DNA of 64,000 nucleotides from Hydractinia symbiolongicarpus (Eukaryota; Cnidaria; Hydrozoa; Anthoathecata; Hydractiniidae), in contig NC_079881.1 in NCBI RefSeq assembly GCF_029227915.1, positions 1,240,001 to 1,304,000 on the forward strand, in the 5' to 3' direction. Numbering within the stretch: position 1 is the first letter of the stretch; every line of letters begins with the position of its first letter. A program made the position numbers and the translations under genes. The notes beneath the pieces are model-generated. The model ran no database searches. It had not been told where the DNA came from and saw only the letters and a list, made by a program, of their open reading frames with translations. Below are positions 35,858-49,335 of the stretch, one piece after another.

Positions 35858-38150
35858 TTTTAGTGGTGAAAAGATAATTTAAAAAATCGTTTTGGAAATG
35901 AGTTTACTCCCTGGGTACTTTCTTTGTATACTTTTGACTATACGGGCCGAGTCGGGGATTTACGGGAAGTCGCGGGTTTTCGTTTGCCGGCGATTAAACT
36001 TCTTTTATTCAGCGTCTCATCAAAAATGAAAACATTTTTAAAAACTACAAGTCTCATGGGCTTTAGTGGTGAAATAATAATTTAAAAAATCGTTCGGGAA
36101 ATGAGTTTACTGCCAGGGTACTTTCTTTGTATACTTTTGACTATACGGGCCGAGTCCAGGATTTACGGGAAATCGCAGGTTTTCGTTTGCCGGCGATTAA
36201 ACTTCTTTTATTAAGCGTCTCATCAGAAATGAAAACATTTCTGAAAACTACAAGTGTCATGCGTTTTAGTGGTGAAAACATAATTTAAAAAATCGTTCGG
36301 GAAATGAGTTTACTCCCTGGTTACCTTCTTTGTATACTTTTGACTATACAGGCCGAGTCCGGGATTTACGGGAAATCGCGGGTTTTCGTTTGCCGGCGAT
36401 TAAACTTCTTATATTCAGCGTCTCATCAAAAATGAAAACATTTTTAAAAACTACAAGTCTCGTGGGCTTTAGTGGTGAAATAATAATTTAAATAATCGTT
36501 TGGGAAATGAGTTTACTCCCTGGGTACTTTTCTTTGTATACTTTTGACTATACGGGCCGAGTCCGGGGTTTACGGGAAATGGCGGGTTTTCGTTTGCTGG
36601 CGATTAAACTTCTTTTATTCAGCGTCTCATCAGAAATGAAAACATTTTTAAAAACTACAAGTCTCATGCGTTTTAGTGGTGAAATGATAATTTAAAAAAT
36701 CGTTTTGGAAATGAGTTTACTCCCTGGGTACTTTCTTTGTATACTTTTGACTATACGGGCCGAGTCGGGGATTTACGGGAAGTCGCGGGTTTTCGTTTGC
36801 CGGCGATTAAACTTCTTTTATTCACCGTCTCATCAAAAATGAAAACATTTTTAAAAACTACAAGTCTCATGGGCTTTAGTGGTGAAATAATAATTTAAAA
36901 AATCGTTTGGGAAATGAATTTACTCCCAGGGTACTTTCTTTGTATACTTTTGACTATACGGGCCGAGTCCAGGATATACGGGAAATCGCAGGTTTTCGTT
37001 TGCCGGCGATTAAACTTCTTTTATTCAGCGTATCATCAAAAATGAAAACATTTTTGTAAACTAAAAGTCTCATGCGTTTTAGTGGTGAAAAAATAATTTA
37101 AAAAATCGCTCGGGAAAAGAGTTTACTCCCTGGGTACTTTCTTTGTATACTTTTGACTATACGGGCCGAGTCCGGGGTTTACGGGAAATGGCGGGTTTTC
37201 GTTTGCTGGCGATTAAACTTCTTTTATTCAGCGTCTCATCAAAAATGAAAACATTTTTGAAAACTACAAGTCTCATGCGTTTTAGTGGTGAAAAGAAAAT
37301 TTAAAAAATCGTTTTGGAAATGAGTTTACTCCCTGGGTACTTTCTTTGTATACATTCGACTATACAAGCCAAGCCCGGGATTTACGGGAAATCGCGGGTT
37401 TTCGTTTGCCGGCGATTAAACCACTTTCATTAAGCGTCTCATCAAAAATGAAAACATTTCTGAAAACTACAAGTCTCATGCGTTTTAGTGATGAAAAAAT
37501 AATTTAAAAAATCGTTCGGGAAATGAGTTTACTCCCTGGGTACCTTCTTTGTATACTTTTGACAATACGGTCCGACTCTGGGATTTATGGGAAATCGCGG
37601 GTTTTCTTTTGCCGGCGATTAAACTTCTTTTATTCAGCATCTCATCAAAAATGAAAACATTTTTAAAAACTACAAGTCTCATGGGCTTTAGTGGTGAAAT
37701 AATAATTTAAAAAATCGTTCGGAAAATGAGTTTACTCCCTGGGTACTTTCTTTGTATACTTTTGACTATACGGGCCGAGTCCGGGATTTGCGGGAAGTCG
37801 CGGGTTTTCGTTTGCCGGCGATTAAACTTCTTTTAGTCAGCGTCTCATCAAAAATGAAAACATTTTTGAAAACTACAAGTCTCATGCGTTTTAGTGGTGA
37901 AAAGATAATTTAAAAAATCGTTGTGGAAATGAGTTTACTCCCTGGGTACTTTCTTTGTATACTTTTGACTATACGGGCCGAGACGGGGATTTACGGGAAG
38001 TCGCGGGTTTTCGTTTGCCGGCGATTAAACTTCTTTTACTCAGCGTCTCATCAAAAATGAAAACATTTTTAAAAACTACAAGTCTTATGGGCTTTAGTGG
38101 TGAAATAATAATTTAAAAAATCGTTTGGGAAATGAGTTTACTCCCAGGGT
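35857..38150. repeat. Dispersed block, third copy, and end of the A-rich zone
   Basis: Contains the third ATTAAGC hybrid (36,210) and its followers up to about 36,715. A 1-bp insertion near 36,530 (GTACTTTTCTTTG) shifts register. The type-A monomer near 37,360 and its GGTACC follower are the last typical A/KpnI pair before a long stretch without full type-A copies. Confidence 0.82.
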
Positions 38151-40788
38151 ACTTTCTTTGTATACTTTTGACTATACGGGCCGAGTCCAGGATTTACGGG
38201 AAATCGCAGGTTTTCGTTTGCCGGCGATTAAACTTCTTATATTCCGCGTCTCATCAAAAATGAAAACATTTTTAAAAACTACAAGTCTGGTGGGCTTTAG
38301 TGGTGAAATAATAATTTAAATAATCGTTTGGGAAATGAGTTTACTCCCTGGGTACTTTCTTTGTATACTTTTTACTATACGGGCCGAGTCCGGGGTTTAC
38401 GGGAAATGGCGGGTTTTCGTTTGCCGGCGATTAAACTTCTTTTATTCAGCGTCTCATCAGAAATGAAAACATTTCTAAAAACTACAAGTCTCATGCGTTT
38501 TAGTGGTGAAAAGATAATTTAAAAAATCGTTTTGGAAATGAGTTTACTCCCTGGGTACTTTCTTTGTATACTTTTGACTATACGGGCCGAGTCGGGGATT
38601 TACGGGAAGTCGCGGGTTTTCGTTTGCCGGCGATTAAACTTCTTTTATTCAGCGTCTCATCAAAAATGAAAACATTTTTAAAAACTACAAGTCTCATGTG
38701 CTTTAGTGGTGAAAAAATAATTTAAAAAATCGTTCGGGAAATGAGTTTACTCCCTGGGTACTTCCTTTGTATACTTTTGACTATACGGGCCGAGTCCGGG
38801 GTTTACGGAAAATGGCGGGTTTTCGTTTGCTGGCGATTAAACTCCTTTTATTCAGCGTCTCATCAAAAATGAAAACATTTTTGAAAACTACAAGTCTCAT
38901 GCGTTTTAGTGGTGAAAAAATAATTTAAAAAATCGCTCGGGAAAAGAGTTTACTCCCTGGTTACCTTCTTTGTATACTTTTGACTATACGAGCCGAGTCC
39001 GGGATTTACGGGAAATCGCGGGTTTTCGTTTGCCGGCTATTAAACTTCTTATATTCAGCGTCTCATCAAAAATGAAAACATTTTTAAAAACTACAAGTCT
39101 GGTGGGCTTTAGTGGTGAAATAATAATTTAAATAATCGTTCGGGAAATGAGTTTACTCCCTGGGTACTTTCTTTGTATACTTTTGACTATACGGGCCGAG
39201 TCGGGGATTTACGGGAAGTCGCGGGTTTTCGTTTGCCGGCGATTAAACTTCTTTTACTCAGCGTCTCATCAAAAATGAAAACATTTTTAAAAACTACAAG
39301 TCTTATGGGCTTTAGTGGTGAAATAATAATTTAAAAAATCGTTTGAGAAATGAGTTTACTCCCAGGGTACTTTCTTTGTATACTTTTGACTATACGGGCC
39401 GAGTCCAGGATTTACGGGAAATCGCAGGTTTTTGTTTGCCGGCGATTAAACTTCTTTTATTCAGCGTCTCATCAAAAATGAAAACATTTTTGTAAACTAC
39501 AAGTCTCATGCGTTTTAGTGGTGAAAAAATAATTTAAAGAATCGCTCGGGAAAAGAGTTTACTCCCTCGTTACCTTCTTTGTATACTTTTGACTATACGA
39601 GCCGAGTCCGGGATTTACGGGAAATCGCGGGTTTTCGTTTGCCGGCTATTAAACTTCTTATATTCAGCGTCTCATCAAAAATGAAAACATTTTTAAAAAC
39701 TACAAGTCTGGTGGGCTTTAGTGGTGAAATAATAATTTAAATAATCGTTTGGGAAATGAGTTTACTCCCTGGGTACTTTCTTTGTATACTTTTCACTATA
39801 CGGGCCGAGTCCGGGGTTTACGGGAAATGGCGGGTTTTCGTTTGCCGGCGATTAAACTTCTTTTATTCAGCGTCTCATCAGAAATGAAAACATTTTTAAA
39901 AACTACAAGTCTCATGCGTTTTAGTGGTGAAAAGATAATTTAAAAAATCGTTTTGGAAATGAGTTTACTCCCTGGGTACTTTCTTTGTATACTTTTGACT
40001 ATACGGGCCGAGTCGGGGATTTACGGGAAGTCGCGGGTTTTCGTTTGCCGGCGATTAAACTTCTTTTATTCAGTGTCTCATCAAAAATGAAAACATTTTT
40101 AAAAACTACAAGTCTCATGTGCTTTAGTGGTGAAAAAATAATTTAAAAAATCGTTCGGGAAATGAGTTTACTCCCTGGGTACTTCCTTTGTATACTTTTG
40201 ACTATACGGGCCGAGTCCGGGGTTTACGGAAAATGGCGGGTTTTCGTTTGCTGGCGATTAAACTCCTTTTATTCAGCGTCTCATCAAAAATGAAAACATT
40301 TTTGAAAACTACAAGTCTCATGCGTTTTAGTGGTGAAAAAATAATTTAAAAAATCGCTCGGGAAAAGAGTTTACTCCCTGGTTACCTTCTTTGTATACTT
40401 TTGACTATACGAGCCGAGTCCGGGATTTACGGGAAATCGCGGGTTTTCGTTTGCCGGCTATTAAACTTCTTATATTCAGCGTCTCATCAAAAATGAAAAC
40501 ATTTTTAAAAACTACAAGTCTGGTGGGCTTTAGTGGTAAAATAATAATTTAAATAATCCTTTGGGAAATGAGTTTACTCCCTGGGTACTTTCTTTGTATA
40601 CTTTTCACTATACGGGCCGAGTCCGGGGTTTACGGGAAATGGCGGGTTTTCGTTTGCCGGCGATTAAACTTCTTTTCATCAGCGTCTCATCAGAAATGAA
40701 AACATTTTTAAAAACTACAAGTCTCATGCGTTTTAGTGGTGAAAAGACAATTTAAAAAATCGTTTTGGAAATGAGTTTACTCCCTGGG
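38150..40788. repeat. 13-monomer HOR, copy 1 (2639 bp)
   Basis: Monomer order: TCCAGG with TTCCGCG; TTTTTACTATA; GTCGGGG with ATGTGC; CTTCCTTTG with GGAAAATGG and GCTGGC; GGTTACC with CGAGCCG and GGCTATT; GTCGGGG with CTCAGCG and TCTTATGG; TCCAGG with TTTTTGTAAAC; CTCGTTACC; TTTTCACTATA; GTCGGGG with CAGTGTC; CTTCCTTTG; GGTTACC; TTTTCACTATA with TTTTCATCAGCG and AAGACAA. TTCCGCG at 38,242 and 40,881 fixes the period at 2639 = 13 x 203. The inner monomers repeat at 7 and 6, so the 13-mer itself grew from a smaller unit. Confidence 0.93.
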
Positions 40789-43427
40789 TACTTTCTTTGT
40801 ATACTTTTGACTATACGGGCCGAGTCCAGGATTTACGGGAAATCGCAGGTTTTCGTTTGCCGGCGATTAAACTTCTTATATTCCGCGTCTCATCAAAAAT
40901 GAAAACATTTTTAAAAACTACAAGTCTGGTGGGCTTTAGTGGTGAAATAATAATTTAAATAATCGTTTGGGAAATGAGTTTACTCCCTGGGTACTTTCTT
41001 TGTATACTTTTTACTATACGGGCCGAGTCCGGGGTTTACGGGAAATGGCGGGTTTTCGTTTGCCGGCGATTAAACTTCTTTTATTCAGCGTCTCATCAGA
41101 AATGAAAACATTTCTAAAAACTACAAGTCTCATGCGTTTTAGTGGTGAAAAGATAATTTAAAAAATCGTTTTGGAAATGAGTTTACTCCCTGGGTACTTT
41201 CTTTGTATACTTTTGACTATACGGGCCGAGTCGGGGATTTACGGGAAGTCGCGGGTTTTCGTTTGCCGGCGATTAAACTTCTTTTATTCAGCGTCTCATC
41301 AAAAATGAAAACATTTTTAAAAACTACAAGTCTCATGTGCTTTAGTGGTGAAAAAATAATTTAAAAAATCGTTCGGGAAATGAGTTTACTCCCTGGGTAC
41401 TTCCTTTGTATACTTTTGACTATACGGGCCGAGTCCGGGGTTTACGGAAAATGGCGGGTTTTCGTTTGCTGGCGATTAAACTCCTTTTATTCAGCGTCTC
41501 ATCAAAAATGAAAACATTTTTGAAAACTACAAGTCTCATGCGTTTTAGTGGTGAAAAAATAATTTAAAAAATCGCTCGGGAAAAGAGTTTACTCCCTGGT
41601 TACCTTCTTTGTATACTTTTGACTATACGAGCCGAGTCCGGGATTTACGGGAAATCGCGGGTTTTCGTTTGCCGGCTATTAAACTTCTTATATTCAGCGT
41701 CTCATCAAAAATGAAAACATTTTTAAAAACTACAAGTCTGGTGGGCTTTAGTGGTGAAATAATAATTTAAATAATCGTTCGGGAAATGAGTTTACTCCCT
41801 GGGTACTTTCTTTGTATACTTTTGACTATACGGGCCGAGTCGGGGATTTACGGGAAGTCGCGGGTTTTCGTTTGCCGGCGATTAAACTTCTTTTACTCAG
41901 CGTCTCATCAAAAATGAAAACATTTTTAAAAACTACAAGTCTTATGGGCTTTAGTGGTGAAATAATAATTTAAAAAATCGTTTGAGAAATGAGTTTACTC
42001 CCAGGGTACTTTCTTTGTATACTTTTGACTATACGGGCCGAGTCCAGGATTTACGGGAAATCGCAGGTTTTTGTTTGCCGGCGATTAAACTTCTTTTATT
42101 CAGCGTCTCATCAAAAATGAAAACATTTTTGTAAACTACAAGTCTCATGCGTTTTAGTGGTGAAAAAATAATTTAAAAAATCGCTCGGGAAAAGAGTTTA
42201 CTCCCTCGTTACCTTCTTTGTATACTTTTGACTATACGAGCCGAGTCCGGGATTTACGGGAAATCGCGGGTTTTCGTTTGCCGGCTATTAAACTTCTTAT
42301 ATTCAGCGTCTCATCAAAAATGAAAACATTTTTAAAAACTACAAGTCTGGTGGGCTTTAGTGGTGAAATAATAATTTAAATAATCGTTTGGGAAATGAGT
42401 TTACTCCCTGGGTACTTTCTTTGTATACTTTTCACTATACGGGCCGAGTCCGGGGTTTACGGGAAATGGCGGGTTTTCGTTTGCCGGCGATTAAACTTCT
42501 TTTATTCAGCGTCTCATCAGAAATGAAAACATTTTTAAAAACTACAAGTCTCATGCGTTTTAGTGGCGAAAAGATAATTTAAAAAATCGTTTTGGAAATG
42601 AGTTTACTCCCTGGGTACTTTCTTTGTATACTTTTGACTATACGGGCCGAGTCGGGGATTTACGGGAAGTCGCGGGTTTTCGTTTGCCGGCGATTAAACT
42701 TCTTTTATTCAGTGTCTCATCAAAAATGAAAACATTTTTAAAAACTACAAGTCTCATGTGCTTTAGTGGTGAAAAAATAATTTAAAAAATCGTTCGGGAA
42801 ATGAGTTTACTCCCTGGGTACTTCCTTTGTATACTTTTGACTATACGGGCCGAGTCCGGGGTTTACGGAAAATGGCGGGTTTTCGTTTGCTGGCGATTAA
42901 ACTCCTTTTATTCAGCGTCTCATCAAAAATGAAAACATTTTTGAAAACTACAAGTCTCATGCGTTTTAGTGGTGAAAAAATAATTTAAAAAATCGCTCGG
43001 GAAAAGAGTTTACTCCCTGGTTACCTTCTTTGTATACTTTTGACTATACGAGCCGAGTCCGGGATTTACGGGAAATCGCGGGTTTTCGTTTGCCGGCTAT
43101 TAAACTTCTTATATTCAGCGTCTCATCAAAAATGAAAACATTTTTAAAAACTACAAGTCTGGTGGGCTTTAGTGGTAAAATAATAATTTAAATAATCCTT
43201 TGGGAAATGAGTTTACTCCCTGGGTACTTTCTTTGTATACTTTTCACTATACGGGCCGAGTCCGGGGTTTACGGGAAATGGCGGGTTTTCGTTTGCCGGC
43301 GATTAAACTTCTTTTCATCAGCGTCTCATCAGAAATGAAAACATTTTTAAAAACTACAAGTCTCATGCGTTTTAGTGGTGAAAAGACAATTTAAAAAATC
43401 GTTTTGGAAATGAGTTTACTCCCTGGG
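40789..43427. repeat. 13-monomer HOR, copy 2 (2639 bp)
   Basis: Reading the two copies side by side I found only two differences in 2639 bp: 39,539 G versus 42,178 A, and 39,928 T versus 42,567 C. The match stops just after 43,427, where GAGTCGGGG replaces GAGTCCAGG. This is the freshest large duplication in the window. Confidence 0.92.
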
Positions 43428-45690
43428 TACTTTCTTTGTATACTTTTGACTATACGGGCCGAGTCGGGGATTTACGGGAAGTCGCGGGTTTTCGTTTGCC
43501 GGCGATTAAACTTCTTTTATTCAGCGTCTCATCAAAAATGAAAACATTTTTAAAAACTACAAGTCTCATGTGCTTTAGTGGTGAAAAAATAATTTAAAAA
43601 ATCGTTCGGGAAATGAGTTTACTCCCTGGGTACTTCCTTTTTATACTTTTGACTATACGGGCCGAGTCCGGGGTTTACGGAAAATGGCGGGTTTTCGTTT
43701 GCTGGCGATTAAACTCCTTTTATTCAGCGTCTCATCAAAAATGAAAACATTTTTGAAAACTACAAGTCTCATGCGTTTTAGTGGTGAAAAGATAATTTAA
43801 AAAATCGTTTTGGAAATGCGTTTACTCACAGGGTACTTTTTTGTATACATTCGACTATACGGCCAAGCCCGGGATTTACGGGAAATCGCGGAATTTCGTT
43901 TGCCGGCGATTAAACCACTTTCACTAAGCATCTCATCAAAAATGAAAGCATTTCTGAAAACTACAAGTCTCATGCGTTTTAGTGGTGAAAAAATAATTTA
44001 AAAAATCGTTCGTGAAATGAGTTTACTCCCTGGGTACTTTCTTTGTATACTTTTGACTATACGGGCCGAGTCGGGGATTTACGGGAAGTTGCGGGTTTTC
44101 GTTTGCCGGCGATTAAACTTCTTTTATTCAGCTTCTCATCAAAAATGAAAACATTTTTAAAAACTACAAGTCTCATGGGCTTTAGTGGTGAAATAATAAT
44201 TTAAAAAATAATTCGGGAAATGAGTTTACTCCCAGGGTACTTTCTTTGTATACTTTTGACTATACGGGCCGAGTCCAGGATTTACGGAAAATCGCAGGTT
44301 TTCGTTTGCCGGCGATTAAACTTCTTTTATTCAGCGTCTCATCAAAAATGAAAACATTTTTGTAAACTACAAGTCTCATGCGTTTTAGTGGTGAAAAAAT
44401 AATTTAAAAAATCGCTCGGGAAAAGAGTTTACTCCCTGGGTACTTTCTTTGTATACTTTTGACTATACGGGCCAAGCCCGGGATTTACGGGAAATCGCGG
44501 AATTTCGTTTGCTGGCGATTAAACCACTTTCATTAAGCATCTCATCAAAAATGAAAACATTTCTGAAAACTACAAGTCTCATGCGTTTTAGTGGTGAAAA
44601 AATAATTTAAAAAATCGTTCGGGAAATGAGTTTACTCCCTGGGTACTTTCTTTGTATACTTTTGACTATACGGGCCGAGTCGGGGATTTACGGGAAGTTG
44701 TGGGTTTTCGTTTGCCGGCGATTAAACTTCTTTTATTCAGCGTCTCATCAAAAATGAAAACATTTTTAAAAACCACAAGTCTCATGGGCTTTAGTGGTGA
44801 AATAATAATTTAAAAAATCGTTCGGGAAATGAGTTTACTCCCAGGGTACTTTCTTTGTATACTTTTGACTATACGGGCCGAGTCCAGGATTTACGGGAAA
44901 TCGCAGGTTTTCGTTTGCCGGCGATTAAACTTCTTTTATTCAGCGTCTCATCAAAAATGAAAACATTTTTGTAAACTACAAGTCTCATGCGTTTTAGTGG
45001 TGAAAAAATAATTTAAAAAATCGCTCGGGAAAAGAGTTTACTCTCCGGGTACTTTCTTTGTATACTTTTGACTATACGGGCCGAGTCCGGGGTTTACGGG
45101 AAATGGCGGGTTTTCGTTTGCCGGCGATTAAACTTCTTTTATTCAGCGTCTCATCAAAAATGAAAACATTTTTGAAAACTACAAGTCTCATGCGTTTTAG
45201 TGGTGAAAAGATAATTTAAAAAATCGTTTTGGAAATGAGTTTACTCACAGGGTACTTTCTTTGTATACATTCGACTATACAAGCCAAGCCCGGGATTTAC
45301 GGAAATCGCGGGTTTTCGTTTGCCGGCGATTTAAACACTTTCATTAAGCGTCTCATCAAAAATGAAAACATTTCTGAAAACTACAAGTCTCATGCGTTTT
45401 AGTGATGAAAAAATAATATAAAAAATCGTTCGGGAAATGAGTTTACTCCCTGGGTACCTTCTTTGTATACTTTTGACTATACGGTCCGAGTCCGAGATTT
45501 ATGGGAAATCGCGGGTTTTCTTTTGCCGGTGATTAAATTTCTTTTATTCAGCATCTCATCAAAAATGAAAACATTTTTAAAAACTACAAGTCTCATGGGC
45601 TTTAGTGGTGAAATAATAATTTAAAAAATCGTTCGGGAAATGAGTTTACTCCCTGGGTACTTTCTTTGTATACTTTTGACTATACGGCCG
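43428..45690. repeat. Mixed satellite, no long HOR recognised
   Basis: Type-B monomers with A-like hybrids reading GGAATTTCG and CCACTTTCA at about 43,880 and 44,490. Small indels cluster in A-like copies: GTACTTTTTTGTAT near 43,837, TATACGGCCAAG near 43,859, TTACGGAAATCG near 45,300. The run from about 43,860 to 44,460 resembles 44,470-45,060 in order, suggesting a local three-monomer duplication. Confidence 0.75.
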
Positions 45691-47020
45691 AGTCCGGGAT
45701 TTGCGGGAAGTCGCGGGTTTTCGTTTGCCGGCGATTAAACTTCTTTTAGTCAGCGTCTCATCAAAAATGAAAACATTTTTGAAAACTACAAGTCTCATGC
45801 GTTTTAGTGGTGAAAAAATAATTTAAAAAATCGTTTTGGAAATGAGTTTACTCACAGGGTACTTTCTTTGTATACATACGACTATACGGGCCGAGTCGGG
45901 GATTTACGGGAAGTCGCAGGTTTTCGTTTGCCGGCGATTAAATTTCTTTTATTCAGCGTCTCATCAAAAATGAAAACATTTTTAAAAACTACAAGTCTCA
46001 TGTGCTTTAGTGGTGAAAAAATAATTTTAAAAATCGTTCGGGAATTGAGTTTACTCCCTGGGTACTTCCTTTGTATACTTTTGACTATACGGGCCGAGTC
46101 CGGGGTTTACGGGAAATCGCGGAATTTCGTTTGCCGGCGATTAAACCACTTTCACTAAGCATCTCATCAAAAATGGAAACATTTCTGAAAACTACAAGTC
46201 TCATGCGTTTTAGTGGTGAAAAAATAATTTAAAAAATCGTTCGGGAAATGAGTTTACTCCCTGGGTACTTTCTTTGTATACTTTTGACTATACGGGTCGA
46301 GTCGGGGATTTACGGGAAGTTGCGGGTTTTCGTTTGCCGGCGATTAAACTTCTTTTACTCAGCGTGTCATCAAAAGTGAAAACATTTTTAAAAACTACAA
46401 GTCTCATGGGCTTTAGTGGTGAAATAATAATTTAAAAAATCGTTCGGGAAATGAATTTACTCCCTGGGTACTTTCTTTGTCTACTTTTGACTATACGGCC
46501 GAGTCCGGGGTTTACGGGAAATGGCGGGTTTTCGTTTGCCGGCGATTAAACTTCTTTTATTCAGCGTCTAATCAAAAATGAAAACATTTTTGAAAACTAC
46601 AAGTCTCATGCGTTTTAGTGGTGAAAAAATATTTTAAAAAATCGTTCGGGAAATGAGTTTACTCCCTGGGTACTTTCTTTGAATACTTTTGACTATACGG
46701 GCCGAGTCCGGGGTTTACGAGAAATGGCGGGTTTTCGTTTGCCGGCGATTAAACTTCTTTTATTCAGCGTGTCATCAAAAATGAAAACATTTTTGAAAAC
46801 TACAAGTCTCATGCGTTTTAGTGGTGAAAAGATAATTTAAAAAATCGTTCGGAAAATGAGTTTACTCCCTGGGTACTTCATTTGTATACTTTTGACTATA
46901 CAAGCCAAGCCCAGGATTTACGGAAAATCGCGGGTTTTCGTTTGCCGGCGATTAAACCACTTTCATTAAGCGTCTCATCAAAAATGAATACATTTCTGAA
47001 AACTACAAGTCTCATGCGTT
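45690..47020. repeat. 6.5-monomer block repeated at 49,140-50,470
   Basis: GTACTTCA at 46,873 and 50,323 and the GTCGGGG reading frame starts at 45,868 and 49,318 give an offset of 3450 bp (17 monomers minus 1). Shared rare features are TCTAATCAAAAATG, GTCTACTTTTG, TACTTCATTTG and AAATGAATACATTTC. The match ends where GTGGTGAAAAAA here meets GTGATGAAAAAA there. Confidence 0.83.
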
Positions 47021-47307
47021 TTAGTGGTGAAAAAATAATTTAAAAAATCGCTCGGGAAAAGAGTTTACTCCCTGGGTACTTTCTTTGTATACTTTTGACT
47101 ATACGGGCCGAGTCCGGGGTTTACGGGAAATGGCGGGTTTTCGTTTGCCGGCGATTAAACTTCTTTTATTCAGCCTCTCATCAAAAATGAAAACATTTTT
47201 GAAAACTACAAGTCTCATGCGTTTTAGTGGTGAAAAGATAATTTAAAAAATCGTTTTGGAAATGAGTTTACTCCCTGGGTACCTTCTTTGTATACTTTTG
47301 ACTATAC

Positions 47308-49335
47308 TTTCCGAGTCCGAGATTTATGGGAAATCGCGGGTTTTCTTTTGCCGGCGATTAAATTTCTTTTATTCAGCATCTCATCAAAAATGAAAACATT
47401 TTTAAAAACTACAAGTCTCATGGGCTTTAGTGGTGAAATAATAATTTAAAAAATCGTTCGGGAAATGAGTTTACTCCATGGGTACTTTCTTTGTATACTT
47501 TTGACTATACGGGCCGAGTCCGGGATTTGCGGGAAGTCGCGGGTTTTCGTTTGCCGGCGATTAAACTTCTTTTAGTCAGCGTCTCATCAAAAATGAAAAC
47601 ATTTTTGAAAACTACAAGTCTCATGCGTTTTAGTGGTGAAAAAATAATTTAAAAAATCGTTTTGGAAATGAGTTTACTCACAGGGTACTTTCTTTGTATA
47701 CATTCGACTATACGGGCCGAGTCCGGGCTTTACGGGAAATGGCGGGTTTTCGTTTGCCGGCGATTATACTTCTTTTATTCAGCCTCTCATCAAAAATGAA
47801 AACATTTTTGAAAACTACAAGTCTCATGCGTTTTAGTGGTGAAAAGATAATTTAAAAAATCGTTTTGGAAATGAGTTTACTCACAGGGTACTTTCTTTGT
47901 ATACATTCGACTATACAAGCCAAGCCCGGGATTTACGGGAAATCGCGGGTTTTCGTTTGCCGGCGATTTAAACACTTTCATTCAGCGTCTCATCAAAAAT
48001 GAAAACATTTTTGAAAACTACAAGTCTCATGCGTTTTAGTGGTGAAAAGATAATATAAAAAATCGTTCGGGAAATGAGTTTACTCCCTGGGTACCTTCTT
48101 TGTATACTTTTGACTATACTTTCCGAGTCCGAGATTTATGGGAAATCGCGGGTTTTCTTTGGCCGGCGATTAAATTTCTTTTATTCAGCATCTCATCAAA
48201 AATGAAAACATTTTTAAAAACTACAAGTCTCATGGGCTTTAGTGGTGAAATAATAATTTAAAAAATCGTTCGGGAAATGAGTTTACTCCATGGGTACTTT
48301 CTTTGTATACTTTTGACTATACGGGCCGAGTCCGGGATTTGCGGGAAGTCGCGGGTTTTCGTTTGCCGGCGATTAAACTTCTTTTAGTCAGCGTCTCATC
48401 AAAAATGAAAACATTTTTGAAAACTACAAGTCTCATGCGTTTTAGTGGTGAAAAAATAATTTAAAAAATCGTTTTGGAAATGAGTTTACTCACAGGGTAC
48501 TTTCTTTGTATACATTCGACTATACGGGCCGAGTCCAGGGTTTACGGGAAATGGCGGGTTTTCGTTTACCGGCGATTAAACTTCTTTTATTCAGCGTCTC
48601 ATCAAAAATGAAAACATTTTTGAAAACTACAAGTCTCATGCGTTTTAGTGGTGAAAAGATAATTTAAAAAATCGTTTTGGAAATGAGTTTACTCACAGGG
48701 TACTTTCTTTGTATACATTCGACTATACAAGCCAAGCCCGGGATTTACGGGAAATCGCGGGTTTTCGTTTGCCGGCGATTTAAACACTTTCATTCAGCGT
48801 CTCATTAAAAATGAAAACATTTTTGAGAACTACAAGTCTCATGCGTTTTAGTGGTGAAAAGATAATATAAAAAATCGTTCGGGAAATGAGTTTACTCCCT
48901 GGGTACCTTCTTTGTATACTTTTGACTATACTTTCCGAGTCCGAGATTTATGGGAAATCGCGGGTTTTCTTTTGCCGGCGATTAAATTTCTTTTATTCAG
49001 CATCTCATCAAAAATGAAAACATTTTTAAAAAGTACAAGTCTCATGGGCTTTAGTGGTGAAATAATAATTTAAAAAATCGTTCGGGAAATGAGTTTACTC
49101 CATGGGTACTTTCTTTGTATACTTTTGACTATACGGGCCGAGTCCGGGATTTGCGGGAAGTCGCGGGTTTTCGTTTGCCGGCGATTAAACTTCTTTTAGT
49201 CAGCGTCTCATCAAAAATGAAAACATTTTTGAAAACTACAAGTCTCATGCGTTTTAGTGGTGAAAAAATAATTTAAAAAATCGTTTTGGAAATGAGTTTA
49301 CTCACAGGGTACTTTCTTTGTATACATTCGACTAT
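47308..49335. repeat. 4-monomer HOR, two full copies and a partial third
   Basis: The rare ACTTTCCGAGTCCGAG marker begins at 47,308, 48,120 and 48,932, spaced exactly 812 bp. Unit: TTTCCGAG copy, TTTGCGGG copy, A-left/B-right hybrid, type A with ACAAGCC and GCGATTTAAACAC. The third copy ends near 49,335, where GTCGGGG appears instead of GTCCAGGG. Confidence 0.9.
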
